DNA of 64,000 bases from Mucidula mucida. Its lineage: Eukaryota > Basidiomycota > Agaricomycetes > Agaricales > Physalacriaceae. Positions 44,859-57,309 of the stretch are shown piece by piece. A model generated the notes under the pieces. It did no database searches, was not told the DNA's origin, and saw only the letters and a program-made list of their open reading frames with translations. The translations under genes and the position numbers were made by a program. Numbering within the stretch: the first letter of the stretch is position 1; the number at the start of each line of letters is the position of its first letter. The stretch lies in contig JADNYV010000177.1 of the NCBI GenBank assembly GCA_015501055.1, forward strand, positions 1-64,000, in the 5' to 3' direction.

Positions 44859-46722
44859 TGCACATGACTACCGCTCAATCTTCAGCGCAACTAGCGAATC
44901 AACACGGATCAAAAAGCTGAGGATGAATCCTCTTTATCAAGTGAGTTATCCACTCTCCCTGCGTATATCAGCTTCAAGTTTGCGTGACCTGATGAAATCA
45001 GGGGTTTGCCAATGGGAAAAAACACGTCGGAGCGTCTTTCTATTTCTCTCCTCCGGATGTTCTCCATGCCGAATCAATGCTTATAGCTTAATACTTACTT
45101 AGACTGGTCTGCCGCGGTCAAGACGATCTTTAAATTGTAAGTGTAGTGTGATCACTGCCGATGTGGTGTGCACAATTCTGTGTGTGTACCTATCGTTGTG
45201 TAAATGTGCAGCAAACTGAGAGACTCCCGAAAGGTGGCGTCATTCCAGTACCGCAAATCGTTCCCTGGCCGACGATATAGAATTGATAGGGCGGATAAAA
45301 ATCAGTCTGTATTCATTGATGCTTTTGATTTCAATCGCCGCTTGTAAACCCGTGGTATAATTAAACCCTGCAGGGCGGCAAACGCGTTGTCAATCGGTCC
45401 CGGACCGCCCATCCGGAACTCACTCACTCACAGCCATCTCAACACTACTAGGGCCGCGCTGGTCTTGTCTATGGACTATCTCAAGAAACGATTACACGAA
45501 CTATACATGCTTTCCGGAGTATTCACCAAGGTAATCTCTTTGAACGGTTGTTTCAAGGGATTCACAGCCACTGCTGTAGATCTTATGCCACGGACAATAC
45601 TTCTGCATATACCCCGCCGCTTATGATTCTGAGGAGGAAAGGCGTGCAGGTACGCGTTCTCGAGTCTACCAATGCTGATACGGTCTCATGTCGTGCACCT
45701 AGATATTGATCCTGTACTAACACGGCTGGGCAGCGACATTGAGGTGGACGTACGGACGTCGGACGGAGTCGTTCTCAAGTGCTACCTTCTACGACAGGTA
45801 CGTCTCATTCAAATCGACATTGGATTCTGACCTTATGCGAATACCAGACCAAACTACACACCGCGCGCGCAACAATCATTCTATTTCATGGAAACGGCTA
45901 CCACAGTTGGTGCTATACAACCTGTGGATATACCCTTCGCGAACTTGGTTTCAACGCTTTGATGGTCTCGTATCGCGGGTGAGTGCCGTTACGTCTTGTT
46001 GCGCGCACGCTTACATCTTATTAGGTATGGGGCATCAGAAGGCAAACCCTCTGAACGAGGTCTACGACGCGACGCGCAAGCAGCGTTGGACTACGTTCTC
46101 GCGGACCCCCAACTGAGCAGTGTTCCTGTGGTACGTCTGCACTCTTCCTCCACGTACCACCTTGACATAGCTTTGTTAGGTCCTCCATGGACATTCATTA
46201 GGCGGAGCAGTAGCAATAGACCTTGCGAGTCGTAATCCCAACAAGGTACGATTCTCTTCCATCATCATTTCCATGAGCGTAATGCGCTTCTAGATACACG
46301 CCATAATGGTCGAGAACACCTTCCTCTCCATTCCCCAAGTCGCGAAGACCATACCCATCGTGCGACATTTCACCTTCCTCATACATCAACGATGGAACTC
46401 TGCAGCAAAGCTTCCGCTTATTCCACGCTCAACGCCGATATTGTTCTTAAGCGGACGTCTAGACCAGGTAGCACCGGAAGCCCATATGCTGGGCTTGCGG
46501 GATATCGCCGCAGGGCGGGATCCCGAATCAAAGGCGGAGCTGCAGGATGTGTTTCATTCGTTCCCATATGGTGGTCATGGTTAGTCTCTTAATGTCAGAG
46601 GTTCATTGTGCTGATGGTATTTGTGCAGCTGATACTGGGATACAGCCCGGATATTTCAAGACGATTGACAGGTTCTTGCAAGGGATAACAGTCCGCGAGG
46701 TGTAGTGTGTTAATGAGGGAGA
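44853..46722 (+). repeat. Segmental duplication, copy 2, right block
   Basis: Corresponds to 25852-27692 and joins the left block at a GGGCGC/GAGCGC microhomology. Relative to copy 1, 21559-25857 is absent. Diverged until about 45125, then nearly identical. Confidence 0.9.
45471..46705 (+). CDS. BEM46-like alpha/beta hydrolase, copy 2
   Basis: Same exons as copy 1 shifted by 19030 bp, ATG at 45471, stop at 46703-46705. Keeps HGN, GHSLGG, the Asp after LSGRL and the final GGHGDT. The only coding difference noticed is a silent GGT to GGG near the end (about 46684). The 5' flank beyond about 45125 differs from copy 1, so expression may differ. Confidence 0.8.
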
Positions 46723-47650
46723 GGCCATGTCGTCATTTAAGGATATATGAATCTTTGGATTTGACGTTCTCGACAGGCTTTGCTTCGTGGTCTCGTTTTG
46801 TAAGTCGCCGACCATCGTTTTCTGTACAGATGCGCACGGACACGCCTTCGCAGGACCGCTGATCTATAAGGGTTGTACAGTGACAGATTGCTGCGTGGCA
46901 TGCTCCTTCTGTCCCGAGCAAGACGTTTGCTAAACTTCCGGCTACGATTATCGAGGCGCGCGCCATTTCTGAAGACAGCTCTCAGTACCCTATGAGAATG
47001 GTCGCAGAGATGTTTCGGCTTCGTGGTCAAACAACAAGGCCGTTGTGAGACTTTCATTGATGGCACCTTACTGACTGCGCATTCTGTATAGAAGAAGGAC
47101 ATGTCCTCGGGGCATTCAGTTCGTTTATTAGGGTGACAGGCGATTCGGCTTCTCCGGGTCGAGTCTTCGCCAGACCTCACATGAGGGCATTGTCGGCAAT
47201 GTAACGTTCTACGCAAATTTCCATGGCTTTAACCGGGATACCGCAGGATCTGGGTAAACAACCGTCCATAAAGGGCAAGAAGAAGGTCGAAGTCAGCACG
47301 GCTAGCGCCTAGGTCACTCACAAAGCGGGCCAAGAGAAGCTACATAGGTGGTTATGATCTCTGACCTTTGCTTGACTGACTGCGCATGCCACTGCTTTAT
47401 GGAAGATCGTCAGTATGTCTTTCGTTATTGGCATGATGGTGTGTGTCTCGGTTGCTACAGCTTGATATATGTGATGAATAGACAGGATTCTTTCGCCTTT
47501 GTCCCTTCTCGGATACGCACTAGTCTACTCATGTTAGGTTTCCCATTCCTAATTTGAAGAGTGACTCAGAGCCAGTACACTTGTTACAGGTGCAGGGGTG
47601 GGTACCAGTATACTTTCCAAGAGTACAGTCTGAATTAAGGCAGTAAAGTA
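46706..47650. other. Intergenic, no supported gene
   Basis: Unique sequence right of the duplication. Frames at 46737-47216 (minus) and 47348-47557 (plus) have no domains and Cys/Arg-rich composition typical of shadow frames. Confidence 0.4.
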
Positions 47651-48357
47651 AAGCCTTGGTTTTGATACATTCACACTGCTGTGGGTGGGTGCTATTTGGC
47701 AGGAAAAGATGTACACAAAGATTTTTCCAGCCTCTTTGCTAGAGTATTTACCTGAATGAAGATACTGTGCCCATCTTTGTTGTAAAAAAACCTTGAACAA
47801 AGACAGAGCAATTTCTTTGATGTCTTTCTTCCAAGACAAAGACTTTGTGACATTTTCTTGAAGTCTTTGCATAAGCATGTCTCTAGAGGGTCTTAGTGAC
47901 TCTCTAGGGAGTCTCTAAACCCTCCAGCCATCTCTGGCGGGTTTGAAAACCCACTTTGACCACCTATATCAATAAACTTGTTACTGTGTGATGCAACACA
48001 AGATAGAACAAGTAATCCACGAAGGGCACCCACCAATACCCTTTGTAGGGAATTGGGATGTCTGAAGGATGCTAGTGATTCCTCAAAGAGTCACTAGAGC
48101 CCTCTAGAGACGTGCTTCAGCAAAGACATTAAGAAAATGTCACAAAGTCTTTGTCTGGGAAGAAAGACATCAAAGAAATTGCTCTCTGTCTTTTTTCAAG
48201 GCTTTTTTTACAACAAAGATGGGCACAGTATCTTCATTCAGGTAAATACTCTAGCAAAGAGGCCGGAAAATCTTTGTAAACATCTTTTCCTGCCAAATAG
48301 CACCCTCCCACAGCAGTGTTACAATACCATTGTAAATGTATCAAAACCAAGGCTTAA
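47651..48357. repeat. Long imperfect inverted repeat (foldback)
   Basis: Arm 47651-47920 is the reverse complement of 48068-48357 with scattered mismatches, from AAGCCTTGGTTTTGATACAT outward to TCTCTAGAGG inward. The spacer is about 150 bp. Transcripts would form a hairpin of more than 250 bp. No coding content. Confidence 0.85.
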
Positions 48358-49702
48358 GGGCTGGTGGGTAGGTTTCAAGACCGGCACATGACACACAAAT
48401 TGTTCTACACCAATAGCACCTTTATTGTAGTAAGGCTAAAGCTCTACATCTGCATCACTATGGCTTATCTTGCCTATTACAGACGGCCGTCAAAAAGTAT
48501 ATAAAAATGTTTGTTTCTCGTTGTGCAAACGAGCTGATCATTACACGTGCCGGCGCGCTGGCGCTCAGAGAGCCTGGGGGTGGGAACAAGGTGCAACAAG
48601 GACGACACGGCAGGGCTAGGGTGGCAGAAATAAGTTGGACCACAGATATTTACCTGTATATTACCAGCGGCCCACCAGAGAGTGTCGAAGGAGCAGTTGT
48701 GGCTGTGCACAACACGTCCCAATCTGGCATCTTCCGGAACCTTCGCGTGCATACTTGTTCACGCGGATTTGGGATGTTCGCTCGTCTGCTCACTCAGCAA
48801 ATGAGTCAAGTATTTATTCCAGTAGATAGTAAAACATTCTAGTACTCTACAATTTGTAGTATATATACGCAGCCTGCAAGGCCCTCAAAAAATCTAATTA
48901 CTCTTACTTCTCCCTCATCCTCACATAGCTCGAGTCTCGCAGTTAGCCACTGCAACATCATATTCCCCATATTCTACAACAGAGAGCATGTAATTTACCT
49001 ATTTACCAGGTACTTTACCTCAGGTGGCTGGTGTCACATGACATGTTTTGGTGGCACAAATTCTGCCCACAGTTGTGAAAATTTTCGGGGAAAATGATCT
49101 CAGGTCAGTTCTCTGAGCTCTCTGAGGCCTCTGGATGACTTCAGACATTCAATTCTGCTTCCTCTGACTTGTCCAATATGTGATAACCTTGATATGTGTC
49201 CGCAGACACGCCAAAATGCGCCGGTGGCAGGTGCACATGACAGGTAACTTACCACCCAAAATCTGACGTTCGCCCGGCCATGTAAACTACCATGTAAATA
49301 AGTGTTTTGGTAAAAAACCTCTACTTATTTCCGCCTAGGCGAGGCACATCACGTGTGCGAACACGTGCCGGTATCAAAATTGTTACAACGGGATTCAAAA
49401 CCCGAGTCTCCTCGGGGGTAGGTGTCGATACCGTTATTAACACGCTTGCAAGGTTTTCTGCGCCGCCCTAGTCCGAATGGGCCTTCAAAGTTACTCATGT
49501 GAGTCATATGTGGTGAGCATCTCTGGATGCGCGAGGGAACAACACTATTTACAGAATGTTGCAGCACATTTATGGCTTCTGTTGCTGCTGAATGCAACAT
49601 GTTGATTTGTACATTGCCTGAGATCATGTTTAACATTGGCGGAAGTACACTCCCTTGTTGGAGTTAGTTTGGAGTTAGTACCCTCGCACACGGTGTCGGC
49701 CA
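48358..49702. other. Repeat-like, gene-poor stretch
   Basis: AT-rich with repeated TTTACC-type motifs (48640-49340). No domain-bearing frame. May be relics of unrecognised elements. Confidence 0.35.
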
Positions 49703-50390
49703 CTACTATCCCTGGGTAGGTAATACAAAACGGGTAGGCTTTACAAAATCGGGTCTGCACATCTTCCTCGCTACTTTCTGCCCATTATAACCTTCGGGAT
49801 ATTGAATTCCAGCATTGAATTGACTGTGGGTTTTTTCTCGGCGCAGAAAAATGTGCTTGCTACACTGAAATACCTCAAACAATATTCAAAATCACACAAA
49901 TCAAGGTAGTTCGAGCAATATCAGCCTGCACTGAGCCCTATAAATTACAAGAATTTTTGAGAGTGTGCTATCAAGCTCATAGGTGATCCTCGACTCGTTG
50001 CCCTGGTGGTATAGGATGTTGGGGTTGTCATTTTGAAAGAGGGAGCGGGAGCGTGACAGAGGGCGATGTCCCACGATGCCGTTCTTCATTCTCCGACGCT
50101 AGACGTATAGATCGCATGCTTGCTGCTTGACAACCGAAGGTTCCGCACCCCTCGGCAACGACGGCAAATCGTGACTACCTGTGACCAGGGTTTTGTAAAT
50201 CCTACCTTTCGACCTCGTCGCACCGGTATCGCTTTGCTACTGCAAGAGCAGCTCTTTCTCCCCCAACCAAAGGCTTCACTCAAGAGAATAGAAGGTCTTT
50301 AACAACATCCGGTGTATCCGATGATTTTTAGCCTTCAACCTCTATTCACGCCCGAGTAGATTTTTTGTATTACCTACCCAGGGATAGTAG
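49703..50390. mobile_element. MITE-like element with 28-bp terminal inverted repeats
   Basis: CTACTATCCCTGGGTAGGTA (49703 onward, 28 bp to 49730) recurs as a perfect reverse complement at 50363-50390. 688 bp in total. No transposase and no clear target-site duplication (flanks GGCCA and TAGGC). Confidence 0.6.
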
Positions 50391-51311
50391 TAGGCTAGGC
50401 GCGAGTGGAAGTGATCCGTGTGTAACGTGCTTTGGCGAGTTCGCGTTCGCCTTACACAACGAGACAGGCGCCTAACTTCTTTGAATTTCTCATTTTTTGG
50501 TCTAGATCTCCACGATGCAGCACGTTTCTGGCTTCTGTTGGTGCATTCGGCAATGTTACACTTTACTCCAAACTGCGACCTTGGCTACAACTCTTGTCCC
50601 AGCTCTGCGCCTCCTCGTCCGCTTGGCAACCTTGCAAGCGATTGTCGTGTAACACAAATCTTGGTATTGACCCCGCACTTCCGTTGTGTCCGTCACTCGG
50701 AACGTGGTGAATGGACGTTAGAAGAAAAAATTGTTTGATGCCGCGAATCGGAATAGATGTACAGGACTTCTTACCTGCCGCCTAGTCATTTTTAGTCTGC
50801 CACCTGGTCATTTCCTAGTCTCCCACAATGGGCCTATATACAACTTATAAGCCACAAGTTCCGTTGGTCATTTCTCTCCGACGATATAGCTGTATGATGC
50901 GAGGTTTCTACTCCTGTTGCCGACAGTGACCTCGACACAACCTGACTGATCCTCTGATCTTGATGCAGTCGCACGGTTGCTCACCACGCGTTGATGAGAA
51001 GACGGATATGGAACTCGGAGAGTACCTGGGATATCCTGTATTCACCAGTATTCACGTATATGGACTTTGCATCGCGTATAGTCCTTCAGAGTGATTGTAA
51101 GAGCATGAATATTGGAAATCAATGGGCGCTTGGACCAGATCGCGAACTTTTTCGGAAATCAAAAAATAGAAACATTTTTGAGGGCATCCCGAAATGGAAA
51201 GGCCGAGCACAGCAGCATCCAGCCCACTTGATCATTTACCACCACCTCCCCATCGCCGGCGACGACGACGACGAGCATTCTGACAGGCCACCCGCCGCAG
51301 GATGACAGGCA
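50391..51311. other. Upstream region of IRE1
   Basis: No gene seen. A TATA-like CCTATATACAAC lies near 50832, too far from the ATG to assign with confidence. Confidence 0.35.
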
Positions 51312-54300
51312 ATGGTGCCCATAATCTACCTCGCTATCTGTCTGCTGCCCTTTGCTGTCGCCTTTGCGGAAATTATCACTGCTCGTAGGCAGGATTTGGC
51401 CCGAACCAGCCAGTACAATGCCTACGGAACGCCACCCCCAACACAGGACATGCTAGAGAGCGACGCCGAGCTCCTCGACATCGTCCTGGTCGCCTCCGTA
51501 GACGGGAAATTCCACGCCATGAACCGAACTTCTGGGCAGACGCTATGGTCCATGTCCTCCTTCTCCTCCCCGAAAGGCACACCTGTGCCCTCCACCCTTG
51601 CACCCCTCGTGCGCACCATCCATAACGATTACGATCCCGACCTCGTCGACGACGACAACAACCAGGAGACCTATATCATTGAACCCCAGTCAGGAGACAT
51701 ATATGTGATGCCCACGCCAGATAGTCCGCTGCAGCGCTTTCCCTTCTCCATGGCCGAGCTTGTCGACATGTCCCCCTTCAGCTTTGCCGACTCTGAAGAC
51801 CGTCGCGTATTTGTCGGCAGGAAGGAGACTTCCTTGCTTTTGGTGGAATTAGAGACAGGGCGGATAAAGGCCACTTTGAACTCTGAATGCCCGTGGGACC
51901 CGTTCGGGGACCTTCAGGACGACGACGAAGAGGTGGATCTCGACGAGCTCGACGGTAGCAAGCCGCAGGTCTCCCCGCCCACTGAAGTCTTCATCGGCCG
52001 CACCGGTATGTTCGATTCATTTGTTTCGGCGCTTTCTGTGCTGAAATTGTTCGCAGATTACCACATCTCCATACATTCTCGCCCACTCAAAAACTCCGGA
52101 TTGCCTCCACCGCCCGTCCAAAACCTGTCGTTTTCGACATATGGTCCGAACAATCAGGACAATGTATTACAGGCGGCCTACAGACGCCCAAGAGACGATG
52201 CCTATATCCAGGGTCTCCCGAACGGGAACATCATTTCCTTCAAGGCCACCGGATCAGATTCGCAAGCATCAGCACCACCTCTATGGATACAAAGATTTAC
52301 TAGTCCGATGTTAGTAAACTCCGCTGTCTATATTCTGGTGCTGAAATATACCGCAGAGTTGCCGTTTTTGACGTCTTACAAAAGCCTTCGTCTCATGCTC
52401 ATGGCTTTGCGCATACCTTTGTCCTCCTTCAACCGCGTCCAGGTCTCCAAGAATTACTTCCCTCGCTATCTTTGGCTACTGCGGGTGTCAATCTTCCCAA
52501 TCATCAATCTGCATACGTCGGAATGGTGGAGGAGACCGGCAGCCTTTTCGCGATGAGCCCTCTTCGGTACCCTCTTGTCGCCTTTGGCGGAACGTACGCG
52601 CCTCCCAAGCGCTACATAGAATCCCCACCCCTGCCTACTGCGGTCGACGAGATCACGCGTGCCAGGAAAGAGATGGAACGCGAAAGCGAACGCCAGAGAT
52701 TGTACAGCAAAGACGGCTGCGAGACGGAGAACGGCGAAGTTGTCACTGACCGACGATGTTTGATTGGCATTCGACCCTTGGTGGGCGGTGATGGAGAGGG
52801 TGCGGAGAGTCGCTTAAAGAGGCTCCTCAATGGATCGCCATCTTCACCGTATCCGCAGCTGCCCGCTGGCGAGGACGACAACGACACGAGGAGCAGCGGC
52901 GTCAGTAAAGGCAAAGATGACAACATTCGTCGACCTGACGACCCGATGCGGCCCTCGAGAGGATGGTTGTGGGATGCGGTGATAATCACCGTTCTCGGTG
53001 CTTTCACGGTATGGTTTGGGCTATCGATGATCAAAGGACATGGCCCTCCTGCAACAGCGAAATCTGTCGCAGTCCATGAACCGTTACAGTTCAAGACGGA
53101 GCGCACGCAGCTCGATGAACCCATTGCTGCACAGCGTATTCCTTCGCCACCACGTGCTCCTATCGACGTCGAGTCGCATGAAAACAAACCGGTGGTAGTT
53201 CCAGAGCCAGCTCAGGCTGCAGAGGAGAGTGATAGGGAAGCCGAGCCTGATGCTGCAGCCACACCGACCAAGAAGAAGCCTGCTCGCCGTGGCGGAAGAG
53301 GCGGGAAGAAGAAGAAGGCTGGCAATGGCAATGCCGCACCACCGGAGACAGACGATGAGAGGAAAGGAGATTTCGTGATTATCGAAGCACCTGCGCCTTC
53401 TCCAGCACCTATGGTGACCCCGACACCGTCGACATTGATTGTGGAATCGAAACCTGTTGTTACGACGCCTTCATTGGTTGTTTCGGAAACAATATTAGGT
53501 TCGTTGTGGTCTGCCCATTATCTACTTGTGCTCAGCTTCGTTCAGGTTTCGGATCTCATGGCACTGTAGTCTTCCAAGGATCATTACAAGGTCGATCTGT
53601 TGCTGTCAAGCGACTGCTTCAAGACTTTGTCACCCTTGCTGCTCGCGAAGTGAGCATTCTGCAGGAAAGTGACGACCATCCCAACGTCATTCGGTATTAC
53701 TACCAAGAGGCGCATTCCAATTTCCTTTACATCGCTCTCGAACTCTGCCCAGCCTCTCTTGCGGACATAATCGAGTCGCCTGATAAGGACCAATGGCGCG
53801 ACGTTGCGTTAGCTTTCGATCCCAAGAAGGCTTTGCGACAGATAACCAGTGGGCTTCGGCACCTTCACGCGCTGAAGCTTGTTCATCGTGACATCAAGCC
53901 GCAAAATATCCTTGTCTCCGATAAGGGCAAGATGCTGATATCGGACTTTGGGCTGTGCAAGAAGCTGGATGTTGACCAGACGAGTTTCTTGCCGACGGCG
54001 CATGGGGCGATGGCTGCAGGGACAGTGGGTTGGCGCGCGCCGGAGATCTTGCGTGGCGAGGTGAAGCTTGATGAGATTTCGGACGACAACTCTCTGGGTT
54101 CATCCAAGGGGAGCACGGGTACGGTTACTGGGTCGCCGACCGGTTCGGCGTCGCCAACGCGTCTGACCAAGTCGGTGGACATCTTTGCGATGGGGTGTTT
54201 GTTCTATTATGTGCTTTCGAACGGCAGTCATCCGTTTGGTGATCGATATTCGCGGGAGATGAATATTCTGAAAAACGAGAAGAATTTGGAGGTGCTGGAG

Positions 54301-54929
54301 AGGTTTGGAGAAGAGGGATCTGAGGCGGCGCATTTGATAGAGCGTATGCTTAATCCAGAGGCGTACTCCAGGTTGGTTTTTCATATTTGCTCTGTCGTCG
54401 GTGGATGCTCATGTGTCTTCACAGACCGGACACGACAACGTGTTTAGTGCATCCGTTCTTCTGGGATCCTGGCCGACGGTTAAACTTCCTGCAAGACGCT
54501 TCAGACCGCTTCGAGGTCATGTGTCGGGATCCTCGGGATCTCGACCTTGTAGCTTTAGAAAAAGACGCTGCTAGCGTCGTGGGAAACGACTGGCAATCGC
54601 GGCTGGACAAAATATTCCTTGAGAACTTGGGCAAGTTCAGGAAGTACGATGGCAAGTCGGTGCAGGATCTGTTGCGGGCTCTCCGGAATAAGGTGTGTTT
54701 TCCCCGTTTTGTCTCTTTTTGCGATGCTTATGGTTTTCGCGCCTAGAAACATCATTACCAGGACCTGCCGGACAATGTGAAGCGACATCTCGGTTCGATG
54801 CCCGATGGATATCTGTCCTACTTTACGAGGCGATTTCCGCGTCTAGTTTTACACGTACACCGTGTGGTAGGCGAGACGAGTTTACGGACAGAGTCGATGT
54901 TTAGGACATACTATGAGCTCGCTGATTGA
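51312..54929 (+). CDS. IRE1: Serine/threonine kinase-endoribonuclease IRE1
   Basis: ER-membrane sensor of the unfolded protein response. On stress the lumenal part oligomerises and the cytosolic RNase cuts the HAC1/XBP1-type mRNA. A signal peptide (MVPIIYLAICLLPFAVAFA) is followed by the lumenal beta domain (VASVDGKFHAMNRTSGQTLW, RVFVGRKETSLLLVELETG). The transmembrane helix is WDAVIITVLGAFTVWFGLSM, then a Lys/Arg-rich linker. The kinase shows GFGSHGTVVFQG across an intron at about 53498-53547, VAVKRLL, VHRDIKPQNIL, SDFGLCKK and AGTVGWRAPEIL. The KEN RNase shows FRKYDGKSVQDLLRALRNK and KHHYQDLP (the conserved Arg-Asn...His set kept), ending RTYYELAD. Introns also near 52005-52055, 52315-52375, 54373-54426 and 54692-54747. 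It looks intact; a partial copy follows. Confidence 0.93.
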
Positions 54930-55369
54930 TTGTGTGTGTGCTTTTTTTGCTTTCGTGTTTTTTATGGCTGGCATGGATCACATATATTACATATAACCGC
55001 AATACTTATTCATCCCCTGTATACTCGTGTAACTTTTAACTGTGTTTTATTCGTTGAGGTGTCTGGGGGAGGAATGGAAGCGCGCGCGGTGAAGGTGGTA
55101 AGCATCTTTGATTTTTTTTTCTTTAGGACTACCATGATCGTCTTGATGCAGTTGTCGCTCAGGAAGTGAATTGGTCGTCTGTCATCTTGCTGGCCCCCTT
55201 GATGTTACAGATCTTGGAATGTTTGTCGCTGTCATTAACTAGATAAAATGCGCTGCTCTAGCCCTTTCTCTACTATGAGGTACGTTCGTTTAACTGATCA
55301 TGACTAACACGCTTAAGCTTGAGATAGATGGCTTCACACCTCATGTCGCTAGGCCCTAGGGTGGCTGGG
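54930..55369. other. IRE1 3' flank
   Basis: AT-rich 3' region between IRE1 and its partial copy. No gene seen. Confidence 0.4.
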
Positions 55370-56664
55370 AAGCGGATACCAATGACGAGGAGGAGTTTGT
55401 AATCCTTGCAGCGAGCTCCTTGACGGAGTCCCCGTCTGGTCCTGTGACGCCCTTGGTTATTGCAGACTCAATCTTAGGTCTAATGGCTATCTCTACCATG
55501 GGTGGCGTTCCGGTGGGATTGAACCTTTTCGCCAGGTTCCGGATCTCATGTAATTCAAGGGATCACTCTGTCGCGGCTTCGAGACTTGGTTGCACTCGCT
55601 CCTCGAGAGCTGAGCGTTGTTCAGGAAAATCGAGTCGCCCAAACAAGATCAATAGCGCGATGTCGCTAGTAACGGTTTTTCAATACAACAAGGCCCTGCG
55701 AGCGACCACGAGCGGGCTACGACATCTTCATGCGCTGAACATCGTTCATCGGAATATCAGGCCACAGATATCTTGATTTCGAACAAGGGCGAGATGCTCA
55801 TATCGGATTACAGTATATATGACAAGTCGTCTGGTGGTCAGAGGGAGGTCTTGGGTTAGCGCGCACCGGAATTTGTGCGTGACGAGGTGAAGCTTGACGA
55901 GATGGCAGCCGACATCTTCGCCCTTGAACGTTTATTCTACTACGTGTTGTCCAATGGAGGACATCCATATGGGTCGGACACGCTCTCACGCGTCTCGAGG
56001 AACGAAAAGAGCCTACAGGCGTTGGATGCACTCGCTGGTGCGGAGCGGCATGAATCAGCGGTTCTCATAGAGCAGATGCTCCGAGCTGAACCCCTTTCCA
56101 GGTACGTTATCTCGTTTCCTCTAGGTTCACACCCAATGTTAATGGTGCCTCCCTAATAGACCGGATACGACGGTGCATCCGTTCTTCTGGGAGCGGCTGA
56201 ACTTCAAAACGGTTCGAAGCGTCCGTTTTGAAGTTATGTATCGTGGTCCTCGGAATCCAATCCTTGAAATATTGGAACGAATTTGAAGCGCCTGGGGTGT
56301 GGTGGGCGATGGTTGGCGTGCGCGGCTGGGCGGGGTTCAACGAGAACCTGGGCGTCTTCAGAAAGTACGACGCCAAGTCCGTGAAGGATCTATTACGGGC
56401 ACTGAGGATCAAGGTACGTACTGTCCTATCTCTGTGCTGCATGGCGCATTCTTATATTGGGTTCGTTCTCAGAAACACCATTATCAGGACCTACCGGAGA
56501 ACGTGAAACGACATCTTGGGTCCTTGCCAGAGGGTATCTGGCTTAATTTTACAGACCGTTACCCACGTTTGATCCTGCACGTACATCGAGTGGTCGGCGA
56601 AGGGGATTTGCGGACAAAGTCCATGTTTAGGACGTACTATGAGCTCACTTCAGCCTATAATTGA
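55370..56664 (+). pseudogene. Partial tandem copy of IRE1 (kinase-RNase part), decayed
   Basis: Begins in the linker (EEEFVILAASSL, TPLVIADSILG, matching DFVIIEAPAP and LVVSETILG of IRE1). The glycine loop and lysine region are scrambled. GLRHLHALNIVHRNIRPQ has HRN for HRD, then a stop, and no DFG. DIFALERLFYYVLSNGGHPY and LIEQMLRAEPLSR follow. The KEN part shows RKYDAKSVKDLLRALRIK (Ile at the conserved Asn) and KHHYQDLPENVKRHLGSLPE, ending FRTYYELTSAYN. No lumenal or transmembrane part. The last exon is strikingly well kept. Confidence 0.85.
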
Positions 56665-57309
56665 AGTTTCGCTTCGCCCATGCTAAATTTGGTCGGCCAA
56701 GCCAGTACACAAGGGCACCAACATATTCCAAGCCACGCGCGCTCGAGCTCGTTCACGAATGTTCATGTGGCCCTCGCTGTCCACCTGTGATATACTCAAG
56801 CTATGGAGTATCTGCGTTACCGAACCGTTGAAGGAAGGCATTCTATTAGCCCCGATGATCGCGGAAGCAAAGCATTTCTTTGCTTTAGGACCGTCATCTC
56901 CGCTAGTCCCTGCTGTTGACGCTTTGAAGGCCGTCACGTTCAAGCCCCTCTCTGCTCTCTACGCGTCAATGGATTTCTTGGTCTGTTTACCCGGAGAAAC
57001 TTTCCCATGAAAGTATCGGTTACTTACCAGTGTTTGTGTTCCGAGGCTCATGCGAAAGATTTGCCGTACACACCAGAGAAGTGGTCGGCGATGTCATCTG
57101 ATAGGTCGGCCGCTTAAATCTTCTCATAAACTCCCCAGGGTGGGCCTGTCGCAATCGGACGTCGTTCTAGCCCCAGGCCCCTTTGCGTGCTACTACTCTT
57201 ATGAAGTAGGTCTTTCATAACCGTTATCGTGGTCAATTATGAACGATAATTCGACGCTAGACATCGATGTCTTCACGCGTTCTGTCTGGGGACCCTTGGA
57301 TGGCTTTCT
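56665..57309. other. Intergenic, no gene seen
   Basis: Includes the likely promoter and possible first exon of the next gene. A frame at 56759-57010 has no recognisable domain. Confidence 0.35.

Noticed and set aside
46737..47216. 159-codon minus frame
   Set aside because: Cys/Arg/Ser-rich composition typical of chance frames, no domain and no paralogue.
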